A DNA stretch of 64,000 bases from Epiperipatus broadwayi. Lineage: Eukaryota > Onychophora > Udeonychophora > Euonychophora > Peripatidae. The notes below the pieces were generated by a model. The model saw only the letters and a program-made list of their open reading frames with translations, did no database searches and was not told where the DNA came from. Every line of letters starts with the position of its first letter. Position 1 is the first letter of the stretch. The DNA lies in the NCBI GenBank assembly GCA_028023455.1, contig JAQFVV010000036.1, positions 4,647,576 through 4,711,575 on the forward strand, written 5' to 3'. The position numbers were made by a program, and so were the translations under genes. Below are positions 48,765 to 60,749 of this stretch, in pieces.

Positions 48765-49710
48765 AGTAGAACATGTGCTCAGGGAAGTATTTTACTGGCC
48801 AAATTTATATTCAAATGTTGTATCAGTTTTGGGAAAATGTCATGTGTGTTCACAAACTAAATACGTAAATAAGAGATTTGCTGGGATCTAGCAGCCTATT
48901 TTAGCACACAACCCTAATGGAATGTTGGCCATAGATTTTTATGGGCCTTTACCTGCCTATAAACGATACCGATATTTAATCGAAATGTACGACATATTTT
49001 CTAAGTATGTAACTGCATATCCGTTAAGAAAGGCGGATACACGAAGTACTATCCAGATCTTACAGGAGCATCAGTTTCCTAAGATTGGTAGGCCCCAGAT
49101 GATACTTACAGATCATGGGACCCCCTTTAAATCTCACCACTGGAAAAAGTGGATTCAGCAACAGGGCATTCAGTATGTATTAACATCTATTCGTAATCCT
49201 CAATCGAATCCCTGTGAGAGAGTCATGAGGGAGTTAAACCATTTATTTCGGCTTTATGTCAGTGAAAATAACCATGGATGGGTGAATCAGATGGGAAACA
49301 TCACTAACTACATAAATTGGACACAGAATGAATCTACAGGGTTTGCCCCCATCAAATTACATTTTGGACAGAATTATCCAATGCTGATAAAGGCTCCCTT
49401 GCCTATAGATTGGGACAAAATTGATAAAGAAATGGATAAAAGAAAGGCTCGAATAAAGTTGAAACATATGGCAGAAGTACACATAAAGCGGGGAAGTCCA
49501 CGACCGTGTAGATTCGAGGTAGGGGACTTGGTTTTTGTATGAAAACCTCATGTCAGCAATCCAACCCAGCATCAATATAAGAAATTTTTCCCAGTATATG
49601 AGGGACCCTTCACTATACAAAAGAAAAATGGTCCGAATGTCTTTGTATTGGAAGATGAGCATGGGGTTTATGGATCTTATAATGCACGAAGCCTTAGGCC
49701 AGCCACCTAA
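48643..49710 (+). pseudogene. Gypsy integrase, two in-frame stops
   Basis: Frame +1 relative to the RT part. The HHCC zinc domain is seen in IHCLYGHYG and KCHVCSQTK (48735-48860). A TAG follows at 48889-48891, then the catalytic core with AIDFYGPLP, MILTDHGTPF and NPQSNPCERVMREL, the D, D and E of the DDE triad (last two about 35 residues apart). A C-terminal RFEVGDLVFV block precedes a TGA at 49540-49542. Reading on in phase gives a GPF-type module (VYEGPFTI) and a natural TAA at 49708-49710. The product would insert the DNA copy; as it stands it is truncated three ways. Confidence 0.92.
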
Positions 49711-49869
49711 AAGATAGGAGGTACACTTAAGGAATTGATCTCATGGCAAATGTTCGGCCAGGGGGAGGGGATTTAAAAGTTTTAAATGTTGGGGTTTAAA
49801 GTTTGAAAAAAAAAAGGAAATAGCAAATAGATGCTTTTGTTTTTTTTTTTGTTGGCGTGAAGGGGCAGT
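49711..49869 (+). promoter_or_regulatory. Post-pol region with polypurine tracts
   Basis: A purine run AGGGGGAGGGGA lies at 49760-49771. GAAGGGGCAG (49859-49868) lies one base before the 3' LTR, where the plus-strand primer is expected. The second is the better candidate by position. Confidence 0.6.
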
Positions 49870-51698
49870 TGAACTGGATACTTTATCTGATTCAAGGGTT
49901 CTATCATGTACATTGGAAAAAAAAAAACCCAAGTTTTATATGTGCAATAACACACGTACTTATTTATTTTGAAATCTTATCTTTTTAATTCTAAGTTGAT
50001 TTTAGTATAAAATATTTTTTTTTATGATGCTTGTTTTCTTTTAAAATAATTAAAAGCAAACAAGGTTTAATTAGTGCTCTTATATGTATTTTATTTAAAC
50101 TAAAAAAAAAAAAAATTTAATGTTGATGTATTTAGTTTTGTATTTTTTTTAATAAAAAAAAAAAAATCATTTTTGTAAGATTAAGCCCTGTAAAATATTG
50201 TTTTCTAATTAAGATTGCACGGGAGATAACGAAGGACATAAATAGCTGTAATTTATTTTTTTGTTTGATTAGAGAGGAGGATTCAAAGAGACTATTCTGT
50301 TCATTCAGTTTTTATTGCTCACCTTCTTCTTATTGAGGATCGATCCAGATTTTAGCTGTTATTGAACTGTTGCATTGTGAAAGTGACTAAAATTTCTTTT
50401 TTTGATATTGGTGCTACGGGAATCACCAAGTTGAATTTCCGTTGACCGACAATAACTCTATTTGCCATGATAATGGCAGTCATTCAGATGCCATGCATGT
50501 AATATACGCCATGAAGAATCTCCACAACATGATGGGCTGAGCCTTTCCAAAGATGAACCGCCAGAGCTCCAAATTGTGACTTTCATCATGACCTAACTGT
50601 CAAGTCCAGAGTGGATCTCGATAATGCCTCCAGACTTCTGAACCTGTAGTAAATGACATCCATTGTAGAGGACTCCATAAACCGAGCTCTGTGTGAACAA
50701 CAGAACTTAATATTATCTCGAGGTAACTTACCTTTCCATGTCAAAATCAGGGCTAAATCTCTAATTAAGTCTCTCGCAGATCTCAGCTTAATCTTAAAAG
50801 GAAATTATATTTACGATGTGTAATTTATCAATTTAAATATTAATGTATTTTTGTTTACTTTACAGTACAATCTTAGTAGCAAGATTTTCAATCTTAAAAT
50901 GTTGCTTGTTCGAGAGTGTAGGGCGAGTGATATTTTATGTGCTTAATAATTTCTCAGTTTTATGATTAACCCTTGTTAAATGCTCAGACCGACCTTAGTA
51001 GTTTTCTTTTATTTTTGTTTGTTTGTTTGCTTCGGCGTAAACTAAATCAAACTTGGCTTTGGCTAGCGATTGCGAGGATATATGATTTATTTATTTTTGG
51101 TAGAGATTTATTTGCTATAATTCAGATTGCGTAATTCATGTTTCTTTCTTGTGTGAGACTAACCTTGGCTCGTTTCAATGTACTTGTCCATGAGCGTTTT
51201 GCAGAATTATGACATTCTTGGTTCCAACATTTCTTTTTTGGACTAAGAAAAGCTCGTATTCTCCACAAACATCCATCTTACTAAATCTCTATAGGGAAAA
51301 GGGAATTGGTTGGGTGAACCGCTAGCAAGAAGATATAAGCCATTATTATGTCATAGATAAGAAATGAACATGTCTGCCTGGGTATTTAACGTAGTTCTGC
51401 TCGCATACACTCAATGTTAAGATCTGCTAAGTAAATGTATATCAAGTTTCATGTTTATTTTGTTATTATGTTTAATAAATTTACAAAGTTCTTATAAGTA
51501 TTTTGGCTGACGTTTATCTCAGTGTTTTCTCAGTTGTCTGAACCACCTTCATTAGCTTTTGCTCTCCCTGGGTTGAGTCCGGCACATTCATGTTTGTATA
51601 TCCTGCCCACCCTTAAAATAAATGTCTAGTTCCAGTTTTCGGACTAGTGGCACCCTCATGGTCAGGATGTACGAAACAAAAATCTTTCGTCCAGCACA
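49870..51698 (+). repeat. 3' LTR of the gypsy element
   Basis: Matches the 5' LTR along its whole length. Relative to it there is a loss of about 14 bp near 50132 and of about 15 bp near 51255. Many substitutions are CG versus TG or CA. Confidence 0.95.
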
Positions 51699-51702
51699 AT
51701 AT

Positions 51703-54300
51703 ATATTGAAACAGATATACTGTTCCACATATGTATTCAAAAGATCCCCCCATTTAAAAAGACTAGCATGATTTGTTGTTAAAAAAAGAAAAGAAAAGAC
51801 TTAATAATGATTAAGGAAAACTAAAAATTTAAAGAAACAAAGGAATCATGAAAATTGACAGGAATGAAAAAAGAAAGATAATTTGGTCAAATTAAAAAAA
51901 AAAGACAACAAATATGTCTAAATATGCAATTAAAAAAGGTACAAATCTTTCTTTATTAAGATTAGTCAATCTAAGAAAGAAAATCATTATTGATTTTATA
52001 ATTTTAAATCACGATATAAATAAAAGCTGGCATTTATTAAAATAGTACATTTTAAATTTTGAAACAATGTTGTCATGCAAAGTAGAATATTCGCTTGAGG
52101 CAAAGTTATCAAATTGGAAAACATGGTTTAATCCTCATGATCCCTTATCTGGACTGCAAAAAGTAGAGTCCAATCCTTCAGAAGAGAAAAGCATTCAGGT
52201 TTAAATGAGAGCTGTATAATAAATCAGATACAGTCAATAGCGATGCTTAATCAATCCAGAGATTAGAGTATAATTAGTTGAGTTGGAAGTTCAGAGGAGA
52301 TTTTTTTAAAGAGATTTTTAGACGATTTTTTTTAAAGAAGATTTTTAAAAAAGATTTTAAAGAGATTTTTTTAAAAAAAATAAAGATTTTAAGAACAGTT
52401 AAAGAAGTAAGAAAAGTGAAGAGTTAAAAAGTTAAAATTCTTATTTAAGTGCTACTTAATTCCTCTGTTGATGATGAAAAAAGAAAATCTTAATAAGGAA
52501 ATTATAACGATGGAAAGCTAATTGGTAACAGCTTCCTCTCTTCATCCAAAGCCGTGGTTCTCCAAGATTTGCCTGGGTGAACATCATGGAAAGTAAATAA
52601 TGCCATTCAGCTTAAATACAATGACTCCTTTTTGAATGCAGTTGCATCATGGATATGAAGGAACAAACTGGATAAAATGAAGGTAATGATTTTATAAAAT
52701 ATTTGATACTTATATGTGTTATAAAAGACAAAACAAAACATCTTTCTTAAAGAAAATTATCAATAAATGTAGCTATGTGAAAATACATTTTATTAGTAAT
52801 AAATTATAAATGAAATTGCTGATCAACTTATATCTAGAAACATACATCCGTGGCAGACCAAACAACAATATTTATGCTATATATTAGAATAACTAAATAA
52901 AAATTACAAATGCTTTCATGCATATCGATTGTATATAAATATTACACATAACTATAATTAACTAAATTATAATAACGTGTTTATAATCCAGATAAAATTA
53001 GAAAATATCAAAATGAATGTATTTATACAAAATGAATGTATTTAATAAATTTATATTATATTATGAATAGATTCAAACATTTAAATATGAATTAGTACGT
53101 CAATAAAAGTTAATGGTTATATGTGTATAATGAACCACCTACTTAAATAAGTTGAAAGATTAAGAAAATCTTTTTTTTTTAAAAAAATATTTTATTTATT
53201 ATTTGAAAACTCTGAGAAAAGTAATATAAACACAGAATTAAACTATATTATATATACGAGTTGAGAAATAAGAATACCAAAACAATGTGTCATGGTTAAA
53301 TGTACAATGATATACCTGGAGTTACTGATGCATATATGTTATATATATATATATATATGTCTTATGAAATTGGAAATACCAAATAAACGCATTTGCAAGA
53401 TGAATTTATATCTGGACAGATGGAAAAACATACACTTATAGGTTACCTGAATAACCAATGGATACAAATGTGCTTATATCGACCAATTCAAACCCTGAAA
53501 TGGATAACCAATGAACTTAGGATAAATGCGCTTATAGTATGGATTCAAACCTGTAATGTGGCTTAAATTACTCATGTATGAAGATATTCTTTACAGACAA
53601 GAGCATTTCTATTATTCCAGTTAATTTTAAGTCAGTTAAAGCATGGACCGTAAATGAAATATTTGTTTGAATTAAGTGGAACTCTGAATTAAATGCTATC
53701 AGTTGTCTTCATTATTCTCTCTCTTGTCATCATATATTGCACTCCTCTCTGTGAATTAATTAAATAACTAAAGATGTAAATTGTTAAATAACTATTGAAA
53801 GAAGGACTTTATTATACTCTCAACAAATTACATTCTTTATTTCATATTAAAATGTTATTGGAAGTAGGCAAAAGAGATACAAGGGACTGTCAATGAAATA
53901 TTTTGTTTGATGGACATTTATTTGAACCTGTTCTTAAATAAAATTGTTGTTACTTAAAATTAATTTTAGATATCCAGTTGTTCAGTTCTTTTTTTTTGCA
54001 TCATTTATCATTCATTGCACTTGTTCACGAGAATCTCATGCCTCCTGAGCTATGTCTGGCACAACTAGACCTAGATAAGTCAGGTTGTAGTGAGATGGAA
54101 CTCTAGTGGAGCCGTTTGGAAAACCAAACACAGAAATGTCTAGATTCCAGTCTCTATGGTGCTACATCCTCTGATGAACAGAAAATATTGTTGTGGGGGG
54201 GGATAACATCTGCATTGGAGAATGCCAATCGATAGTTCCTCCTGCACATGCTCATCAGGAAATTGTTACAACCGAGGTAATAAAGGGGTTGTACAGATCC
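51703..54300. other. Non-coding stretch
   Basis: No gene. 52290-52400 is a low-complexity run of AAAGAGATTTTT-like units. Short (AT)n runs occur at 53338 and 54307. Nothing else recognised. Confidence 0.55.
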
Positions 54301-54457
54301 AGTTACAATATATATATATATATATATATAATAAAACAAAACAAAAATTGTGTAACTTGCATTTAAGCTTTTACTAGGTGGAACTTACCACTAGCTCAAA
54401 AACAAGTTTTAATTAAGAGTGCTGTAAGAGAAAGAGTTCAAAATCTCTATCGGAAAA

Positions 54458-54509
54458 TCCTCATCCCCAGATCAATTGGTTTCAAGCTTACGGCCCATCT
54501 CAGTGAGGA
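54458..54509 (-). ncRNA. Hammerhead-like motif, repeat copy 1
   Basis: On the minus strand TTCCTCA and TGGGGA pair as helix I. CTGAGAT is the core and GGGC/GCTT helix II around CGTAA, followed by GAAA. Helix III is CC/GA around AATT with one mismatch, then TC as the cleavage end. The core departs from CUGANGA at the last base, and at G8 in this copy. Confidence 0.55.
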
Positions 54510-55020
54510 ATTAGGATTTCAGAAATTAGATCTAAAACTACACTCTGAAGAATCAGCACTTATTTAATGTTACCATCAATTTGAAAACCTGAATTTTTCA
54601 GACACATAAATGTCTTCAAATCCAGCCTTGCAAACCAGATAGCTATATGGGTCTGCACTCAGTTCAGTTTCACCATATATTAATAGTCAAAGCAATATAA
54701 CATAGCAAAAGCTATCAAGGGTAAGCTACAGCTAGTGAACATTATAGTACAAGCTTAAAAGCAAGTTACACAATTTGTATCTTGTTTTATTAATTATTAG
54801 AAGTGTACCTTTGCTGGCTTAGCAATGTTATATTGCTTTGGCTATTAATATATGGCAAAACTAAACTGAGTTCAGACCAACATACCTACTTGGTTTGTAA
54901 GGCTGGATTTGTAGACATTTACATGTCTGAAAAAATTCAAGTTTTCAAATTGATAGTAATGTATTAAATAAGTGCTGACACTTGAGAATGGAGTTTTAAA
55001 TCTAGTGTTTGAAATCCTAA

Positions 55021-55052
55021 CTCCTCACTGAGGTGAGCCATAAGCTTGAAAT
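55021..55052 (+). ncRNA. Partial hammerhead-like motif, repeat copy 2
   Basis: CTCCTCA, CTGAGGT (55028-55034), helix II GAGC/GCTT around CATAA and GAAA are present. The following helix III and helix I strand are deleted. Confidence 0.45.
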
Positions 55053-55290
55053 GATAGACATTTTGAAATCTTTCTCTTTACACATTTGTAATTAAAGCTT
55101 GTTTTGAAGCTATTGGTAAGCTCCATCTAGTGAACAATTTAGTACAAGCTTAAAAGCAAGTTACACAATTTGTGTCTTGTTTTAATAATTATTATAAGTG
55201 TACCCTTGATGGCTTTTGCACATCTGAAAAATTCCAAGTTTTGTGCTGATGCTTGAGTTGGAGTTTTAGATCTAGTGTCTGAAATCCTAA

Positions 55291-55345
55291 TTCCTCACTG
55301 AGGTGAGCCATAAGCTTTAAAACAATTTATCCTGGAATGAGGTTT
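55291..55345 (+). ncRNA. Hammerhead-like motif, repeat copy 3 (damaged)
   Basis: TTCCTCA, CTGAGGT (55298-55304) and GAGC/GCTT are intact. GAAA has become TAAA and the helix III arm is mutated. It lies 270 bp from the motif in copy 2. Confidence 0.45.
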
Positions 55346-55423
55346 TCCAATAGAGATTTTGAATTCTTTCTCTTTTGGCACTTGCAATTAAACCTTGTTT
55401 TGGAGCTAGTGGTAAGCTCCATC

Positions 55424-55430
<7 letters not shown>

Positions 55431-55508
<78 letters not shown>

Positions 55509-55520
55509 TGTGTGTGTGTC
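55431..55520. repeat. (AT)n(GT)n microsatellite inside the array
   Basis: About 37 AT units and a short GT run separate a plus copy end from a minus copy end. Confidence 0.97.
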
Positions 55521-55595
55521 TGATCACTAGATGGAGCTTACCAATAGCTCTAATCAAGCTTTATTTTATTTAGATCTAGTTTTTAGAGTCCCAGT

Positions 55596-55640
55596 GCTCC
55601 ACTGAGGTGAGCCATAAGCTCGAAACCAATTGGTCTTAAC
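55596..55640 (+). ncRNA. Hammerhead-like motif, repeat copy 4 (best helices II and III)
   Basis: CTGAGGT (55602-55608), perfect helix II GAGC/GCTC around CATAA, GAAA (55622-55625), then CCAATTGG and TC. That gives helix III A-U, C-G, C-G with an AATT loop and a GUC cleavage triplet. The 3' strand of helix I has been lost in this copy. Confidence 0.55.
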
Positions 55641-55794
55641 AATAGAGATTTTGAATTCTTTCTCTTTCGGCACTTATAAAATAAAGCTTGATTAGAGCTA
55701 TTGGTAAGCTCCATCTAGTGATCATTTAAAGCAAGTTACGAAATTTATGACTTGTTTTATTATATATACATATATATGTGCAGGTGTGTGTGGA

Positions 55795-55990
55795 AGATGA
55801 TGATCTGGACTAACTAATGAATGCTAGTTTGGCATAAAATATGTATATTGGAGATCATTTATCTTTTTCATATGTATATGGTTTTGTGTATCAGTTGTAT
55901 GAGATAGAGTGGATAGCTGAAAGGGGCTAGAAAGTCTGTGTTCAAGTTCCTTATGGTTGCATATAAACCTAAATAAATACATATAATTAA
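55795..55990 (+). mobile_element. Hammerhead-SINE repeat copy, degenerate ribozyme
   Basis: The ribozyme region at 55800-55872 has GATGATC outer helix I, core CTAATGA (55814-55820; G5 is A) and helix II ATGCT/GGCAT. AAAA replaces GAAA. The tRNA-related module follows (55890-55975): GTATCAGTTGTATGAGATAG and TCTGTGTTCAAGTTCC, the latter like a B box. The tail is TTATGGTTGCATATAAACC. The order matches the 42.7-kb copy. Confidence 0.75.
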
Positions 55991-56274
55991 TATATATATG
56001 TAAATTTATGTGTGCATATAAAAATGTTTATTTCATTATTTCAGAATAAAATATTTTGTGTTGTCCCTCTGTCGTTTCATGTAGTGATGTAGTAGCAGAA
56101 TTTGGAGCTAAATATTCACCCCTAGATCTTTCAAAAATTTATGATTATGAAAATTTTATTTAAACAGAATAAATAATAAGTATTCTTTAAAACAGTAATT
56201 CTTATCTTATCCAAAGATATTGTGCATCAGCCATAGTGTAGATATTTCAATTTCAAATGGAGGTTGGGAGAGAG

Positions 56275-56375
56275 AAGATAGAAAGGCAAATAATAATTAT
56301 AAGAAGAAGAAAAAGAAGTTGATGATAAAGGCAAATAATAATTATAATAAGAAGAAAAAGAAGTTGATGATTTGT
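56275..56375. repeat. Short tandem duplication, period about 45 bp
   Basis: Two copies of AAAGGCAAATAATAATTATA followed by AAGAAGAAAAAGAAGTTGAT, with one extra base triplet in one of them. Confidence 0.9.
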
Positions 56376-56379
56376 GACA

Positions 56380-57925
56380 AATATAGAAACCATTCAGTGA
56401 ACTACAAATATGTCCACATATAAAATATGTTGATATTTTATTCCATTTATTTGATAAATTTAGATATTAACTTTTTTTGCTTCAAGTTTTTCATTCAGAA
56501 ATACTTTAACATCATATTTATTTATAGCTCTCCATTGGATTATATGCTGAGCCATGTCTTCCTAATAAATACGTATTAATATTGTATTTCTTTAGAATAA
56601 CATGAGATAATCTGTGTAATGTAAATGGTGTTCGCCTCTTCAATAAAAGTATTTCTCCAAGGTTACTATAAAATATATTACAATGTAGTAAGCCATATAG
56701 TATTACATCCAGCAAATCAAAAAACATGGATTAGTCTTATCATCTTAATATTGTATTTTTCAAATTCTATGTGGGACTATTAAATAAACTTTTTAATGTC
56801 TTTATATTACATTAGTAGGGAGTCTACGTCTCACTTTTACACGATAAATTAGATTCAAAAAAATCAATTCTCTAAATAGATAATTTAGACACAATGGTTA
56901 TTTAATAATGAAATAGCTTATCTTTTATTTGTATATGATAAACAAATCAATGATTCAATCAAATAATTTATAATATACAGTATCAGCTTTGAAACTTGAT
57001 AAAATTATTAACCAATCAACACACGTAGCTATGTTGTTTTTATGTCATACACTACCAATCTCCAGCTGACAAATGAACCAATTAAACAGTTCGTTATTAA
57101 TATCAAGATTGCATAATTTTATAGCATAATGTAATCATGATTATTTCTAATATTATTAATCATTTCAACAGTAAAATGAAATATTTTAAGGCAAAATCCA
57201 AATCAACTTCAAATTATATATCTTAAATATTAATATATGTTAATGTTTTACCTTATGATATAAATGTGCACATATAGCTAAATTGAAAATATTTAATGAA
57301 TCAATCACTCAAACAAGATTTAACAATTTCAGCTAATCAAATCACTTGTTATATACATTTCTCAACTTTCCTCTCATATAAAAATCATCAATTAATCAGT
57401 TCATTGAATGCATTATTTTTTATTCTACAATGCCATCATATACATATATAATGTAATGTAATGGTTAAAATTATCTTAATGTGTAGTGTGTTGGTTTTGG
57501 ATGTATGTAAAGTACCATTTGGTGTAAAACAATAATAAGAGATAATAAGTATCATTATATACCTGTACTAAAATGTTGCTCTAGATAAATAAATTGCATT
57601 CTTTACAAAAATAAGAACAGATAACATTTTTCGATCTATATTAAAATTCTGAAATATGAAACTCATTAAATAAATTGCATTAACTACTACCCAAATTATG
57701 AATATGTTAAATTATGATTGAAAGAATTTTATGAACAAACATTTTATTTTTCTACCATATATGCAGTATGATATTAGGAAAATAAGATTACATAATATAT
57801 GTGATGTTATACGTTTTACATTTTACATATTTACATAAAAGGAAACATTGTAAAAAATTATCTTCTTTTTCTGAGGAATATGTTAATTTAAACTTTTTTA
57901 AATAGGTAAAATTTATTTCAAATTT
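56380..57925. other. Non-coding AT-rich stretch
   Basis: No gene or recognised element. Confidence 0.55.
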
Positions 57926-57927
57926 AC

Positions 57928-58678
57928 ATAAAATTGTTTAGTAATAGTTTTAACAAGGCTGTAAACCTTAGCAATGAGCGTCTGAAAAAATCGTCACTAG
58001 GGACCTCTGTAGGTCTTTAAAACACATGCTTACGCTATGAAGAAAAGAGAGAATCCCTTCTTTACTTCGACCTACTTTATATATAAATAGGTGAAGCAGA
58101 AGTGTTTTGATCTAAGAATGTGAAGCTATTAAAAACTTCACTAATTAAATCCACAATTCTTATAATACATTAATACTCGCGAAATCTTACGATTTACTAC
58201 GAGTTAATGAAAAGATCTTATAGTAAGAAATATATTACGATAATTTAAAGCTGTAATTATAAATTTTATTAAACGCTCACTATTATTTCAGTAATAGTTT
58301 TAACAAGGCTGTAAACCTTAGCAATGAGCGTCTGAAAAAATCGTCACTAGGGACCTCTGTAGGTCTTTAAAACACATGCTTACGCTATGAAGAAAAGAGA
58401 GAATCCCTTCTTTACTTCGACCTACTTTTATATATAAATAGGTGAAGTAGATCAAAACACTTCTGCTTCACCTATTTATATATAAAAGTAGGTCGAAGTA
58501 AAGAAGGGATTCTCTCTTTTCTTCATAGCGTAAGCATCTGTTTTAAAGACCTACAGAGGTCCCTAGTGACGATTTTTTCAGACTCTCATTGCTAAGGTTT
58601 ACAGCCTTGTTAAAACTATTAGTGAAATAATAGTGAGCGTTTAATAAAATTTATTATTACAACTATAAAATTGTTTAG
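57928..58678. mobile_element. Composite of two direct and one inverted repeat unit with 14-bp flanks
   Basis: Unit 1 (+) is 57940-58289 and unit 2 (+) is 58290-58447, truncated. Unit 3 (-) is 58449-58664. All carry ACAAGGCTGTAAACCTTAGC, ACCTCTGTAGGTCTTTAAAA, CTTTACTTCGACCTACTTT and ATAGGTGAAG. Unit 3 also contains the 17-nt stretch after GGTGAAG that continues unit 1, so it is an inverted copy of unit 1 that ends further in. The composite is flanked by ATAAAATTGTTTAG at 57928-57941 and 58665-58678, which looks like a target duplication. There is no ORF, and the family is unknown to me. Confidence 0.8.
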
Positions 58679-58679
58679 G

Positions 58680-60740
58680 AAATTGGTACATTTTACTAGA
58701 GAACATTATTGAAATTGTTTGGATTGATAGGTTCATTAGTGCACTCAGAAAATTTGTTTCTATGATATTATTAATGCTGTCTTCCTTTTTATATTTTTTA
58801 TAGTTGGAATGATCATGTCACTCATCTTTGTGCTCCTTATGCCAATGATGATTAAAATGCTACATGTTATTAATAAAAGCTTATCTATAGATCAAATCAA
58901 ATACTAAATATAAAAGATAAATAACACTTTGGTCTTTTTCATAAATTGATAATTATAATTGCAGCATTTTTTATGCTTATTTTATTGACTACTTTTTTCT
59001 ATCATGGACTTACCCTCTTCCAGTTATCTCAGCAATACAAGAAAACCTAAAAAGTACTTTTGTTAAAATAATTAACCAAATGAAAATAAATAAATAATAA
59101 CTTAACAAGATTATAAATTAATGTTGAGTTTCAAAACAATAATTAAGGATAAAGTATTGTATTAAAATCTGATAAAATATTTTCTTCTAATAATATTTAA
59201 TGTAGCTTTAAAGAAAGTTGTTCTCTATAGCAGATTTGAATATTATATATCAAATAAAACTATCGAAGCTATCTTGAAGATGTAATTGATAAATACAAAA
59301 TTTAAACAATCAACTTTTACTATTTATTTTAATTTTTACAACAAACCATTTGGTTTCAAAAAATCTATTTTTGACATGAATTAAGATAGATAATTTCTAT
59401 ATGAAACTAGGACTTTCAATTAGTATTTGGGTGAAAAAAAATGATTAAATTATTTATCACTATTAACAAACAATTAATCTTCAAAACAATCAAATTTGGT
59501 ATGAATTCAAATTAACAATTTTTATCCAAAGCAACCCATTTAAGCTATTATTTGAATAACAGATAAAAAATCCAATTTCCATTACCATTGTCAATTTGCT
59601 TTTGAAAACTAACATTTTTTTAAGATTACTGATTTAACTTCTTAATTTCTATACAGAACAAATTATTATTGAAATTATTATTTGGATAAATAAAAATGAT
59701 GAAGAATTTCAGTCCATGTGTAGTGACTTAGATTTGGGTGTCAATTAAATGTTTCAATTCAGTCATTGGTAAAAGTTTTCAATGGATTATTTCTGCTGAA
59801 AGATTTAAGGACAGAACAGAAGGAACACTTCATAGAAATTGTCAAAGATATTCAAGCAAGTTTTCGTTATTTTGACATATTGTTTTGTTTGGTTGGTTGT
59901 TTACAAACAGTTCCATTTGTCTTCGTTAGCTGATATTGTTTATATAAAAAATGGTACCTAAATTTTAAAAGAACATTCTGGTTTCTATTAATTTGTGTTA
60001 TTTTTATATAAAGTTATGCATTTCCATTAATTATATTTTATAAAGTTGCATATCCAATTTTATAACTTTTTAATAAAATTACTTATTATATTTTAAAATT
60101 ATGTTTACAGTAGTTTGTATCAGTTTTCTTTTAATAATACTTTCACATTAATTTATCAATGAACATCTTCTTTTTGTGATTCTACATAATTATGCACTGC
60201 ACACATCTGTTACGTAGAGCAGTTGCGCAAAGAATATTAATTTTATTACATTTTCTTGTCATAACTCAAATTTATGTTTTTTTAAAATTGAAATATAAAT
60301 AAAACTTTAAAATTAGTTATAAATATTATTTCTGTTAATAAAGTTGTTAAAATTAAAAATGTACTACGAAATTTTAAAAAGTTTTAACGCGATTTGTTAA
60401 TTATTCATTTTACCTCTGTGTTTTAAACATACATCCACGCTAAACAAATAATATTTTTTAGAGTGTGTGTGTGCTCGCACTTTTTTATGCTCTCTTCATC
60501 AATATAACACTTTCTGGGATGGTAATTAAAAGAAATATGGTAAAATCATGGTAAAATAGCCGTATTATTAATAAGACATGCAAATAATAAGCTTGCCAAA
60601 TTAATAATTAGATTTATTTAGTTTCATTAGAATAAGATAAATATTCAAATTCTTTTCTTTTTATTATGCTTTCACATATAAATTACTTTTTTAATTATTT
60701 TTTTTATCAAGAACACTGCTTATGCATTAAAAAAAAAAAA
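58680..60740. other. Non-coding AT-rich stretch
   Basis: No gene or recognised element. Confidence 0.55.
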
Positions 60741-60749
60741 GGATTTTGA

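Larger units (their letters stand above)
43416..51698 (+). mobile_element. Ty3/gypsy LTR retrotransposon, 8.3 kb
   Basis: Two LTRs of 1859 and 1829 bp begin TGAACTGG and end in GCACA. They flank a 4.6-kb interior with gag, protease, RT, RNase H and integrase in Ty3/gypsy order. A 4-bp ATAT flanks both sides but is weak evidence in AT repeats. By eye the LTRs differ at roughly 40-50 sites plus two indels of about 14-15 bp, so the insertion is not recent. The coding region has three in-frame stops and one frameshift. There is no chromodomain and no envelope-like frame after integrase. Confidence 0.96.
54338..55760. mobile_element. Array of a hammerhead-bearing repeat (retrozyme-like)
   Basis: Five or six copies of one repeat in both orientations: a minus copy (54338-54724), a plus end fragment (54722-54790), a nearly full plus copy (54790-55195), a plus copy with a large internal deletion (55195-55435), a minus end (55520-55570) and a plus partial (55570-55760). 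A unit of about 390-420 bp runs from GTGTACC(C/T)TTG to CAAGTTACACAATTTGTGTC and TTGTTTTAATAATTATT. Its right part carries GGTAAGCTCCATCTAGTG. It has no coding frame. Each large copy contains the core CTGAGGTGAGCCATAAGC. Tandem, non-coding, ribozyme-bearing units of this size resemble animal retrozymes (inference). Confidence 0.75.

Noticed and set aside
54165-54200. CTGATGA followed by GAAA-like sequence
   Set aside because: Only three bases lie between, so no helix II can form.
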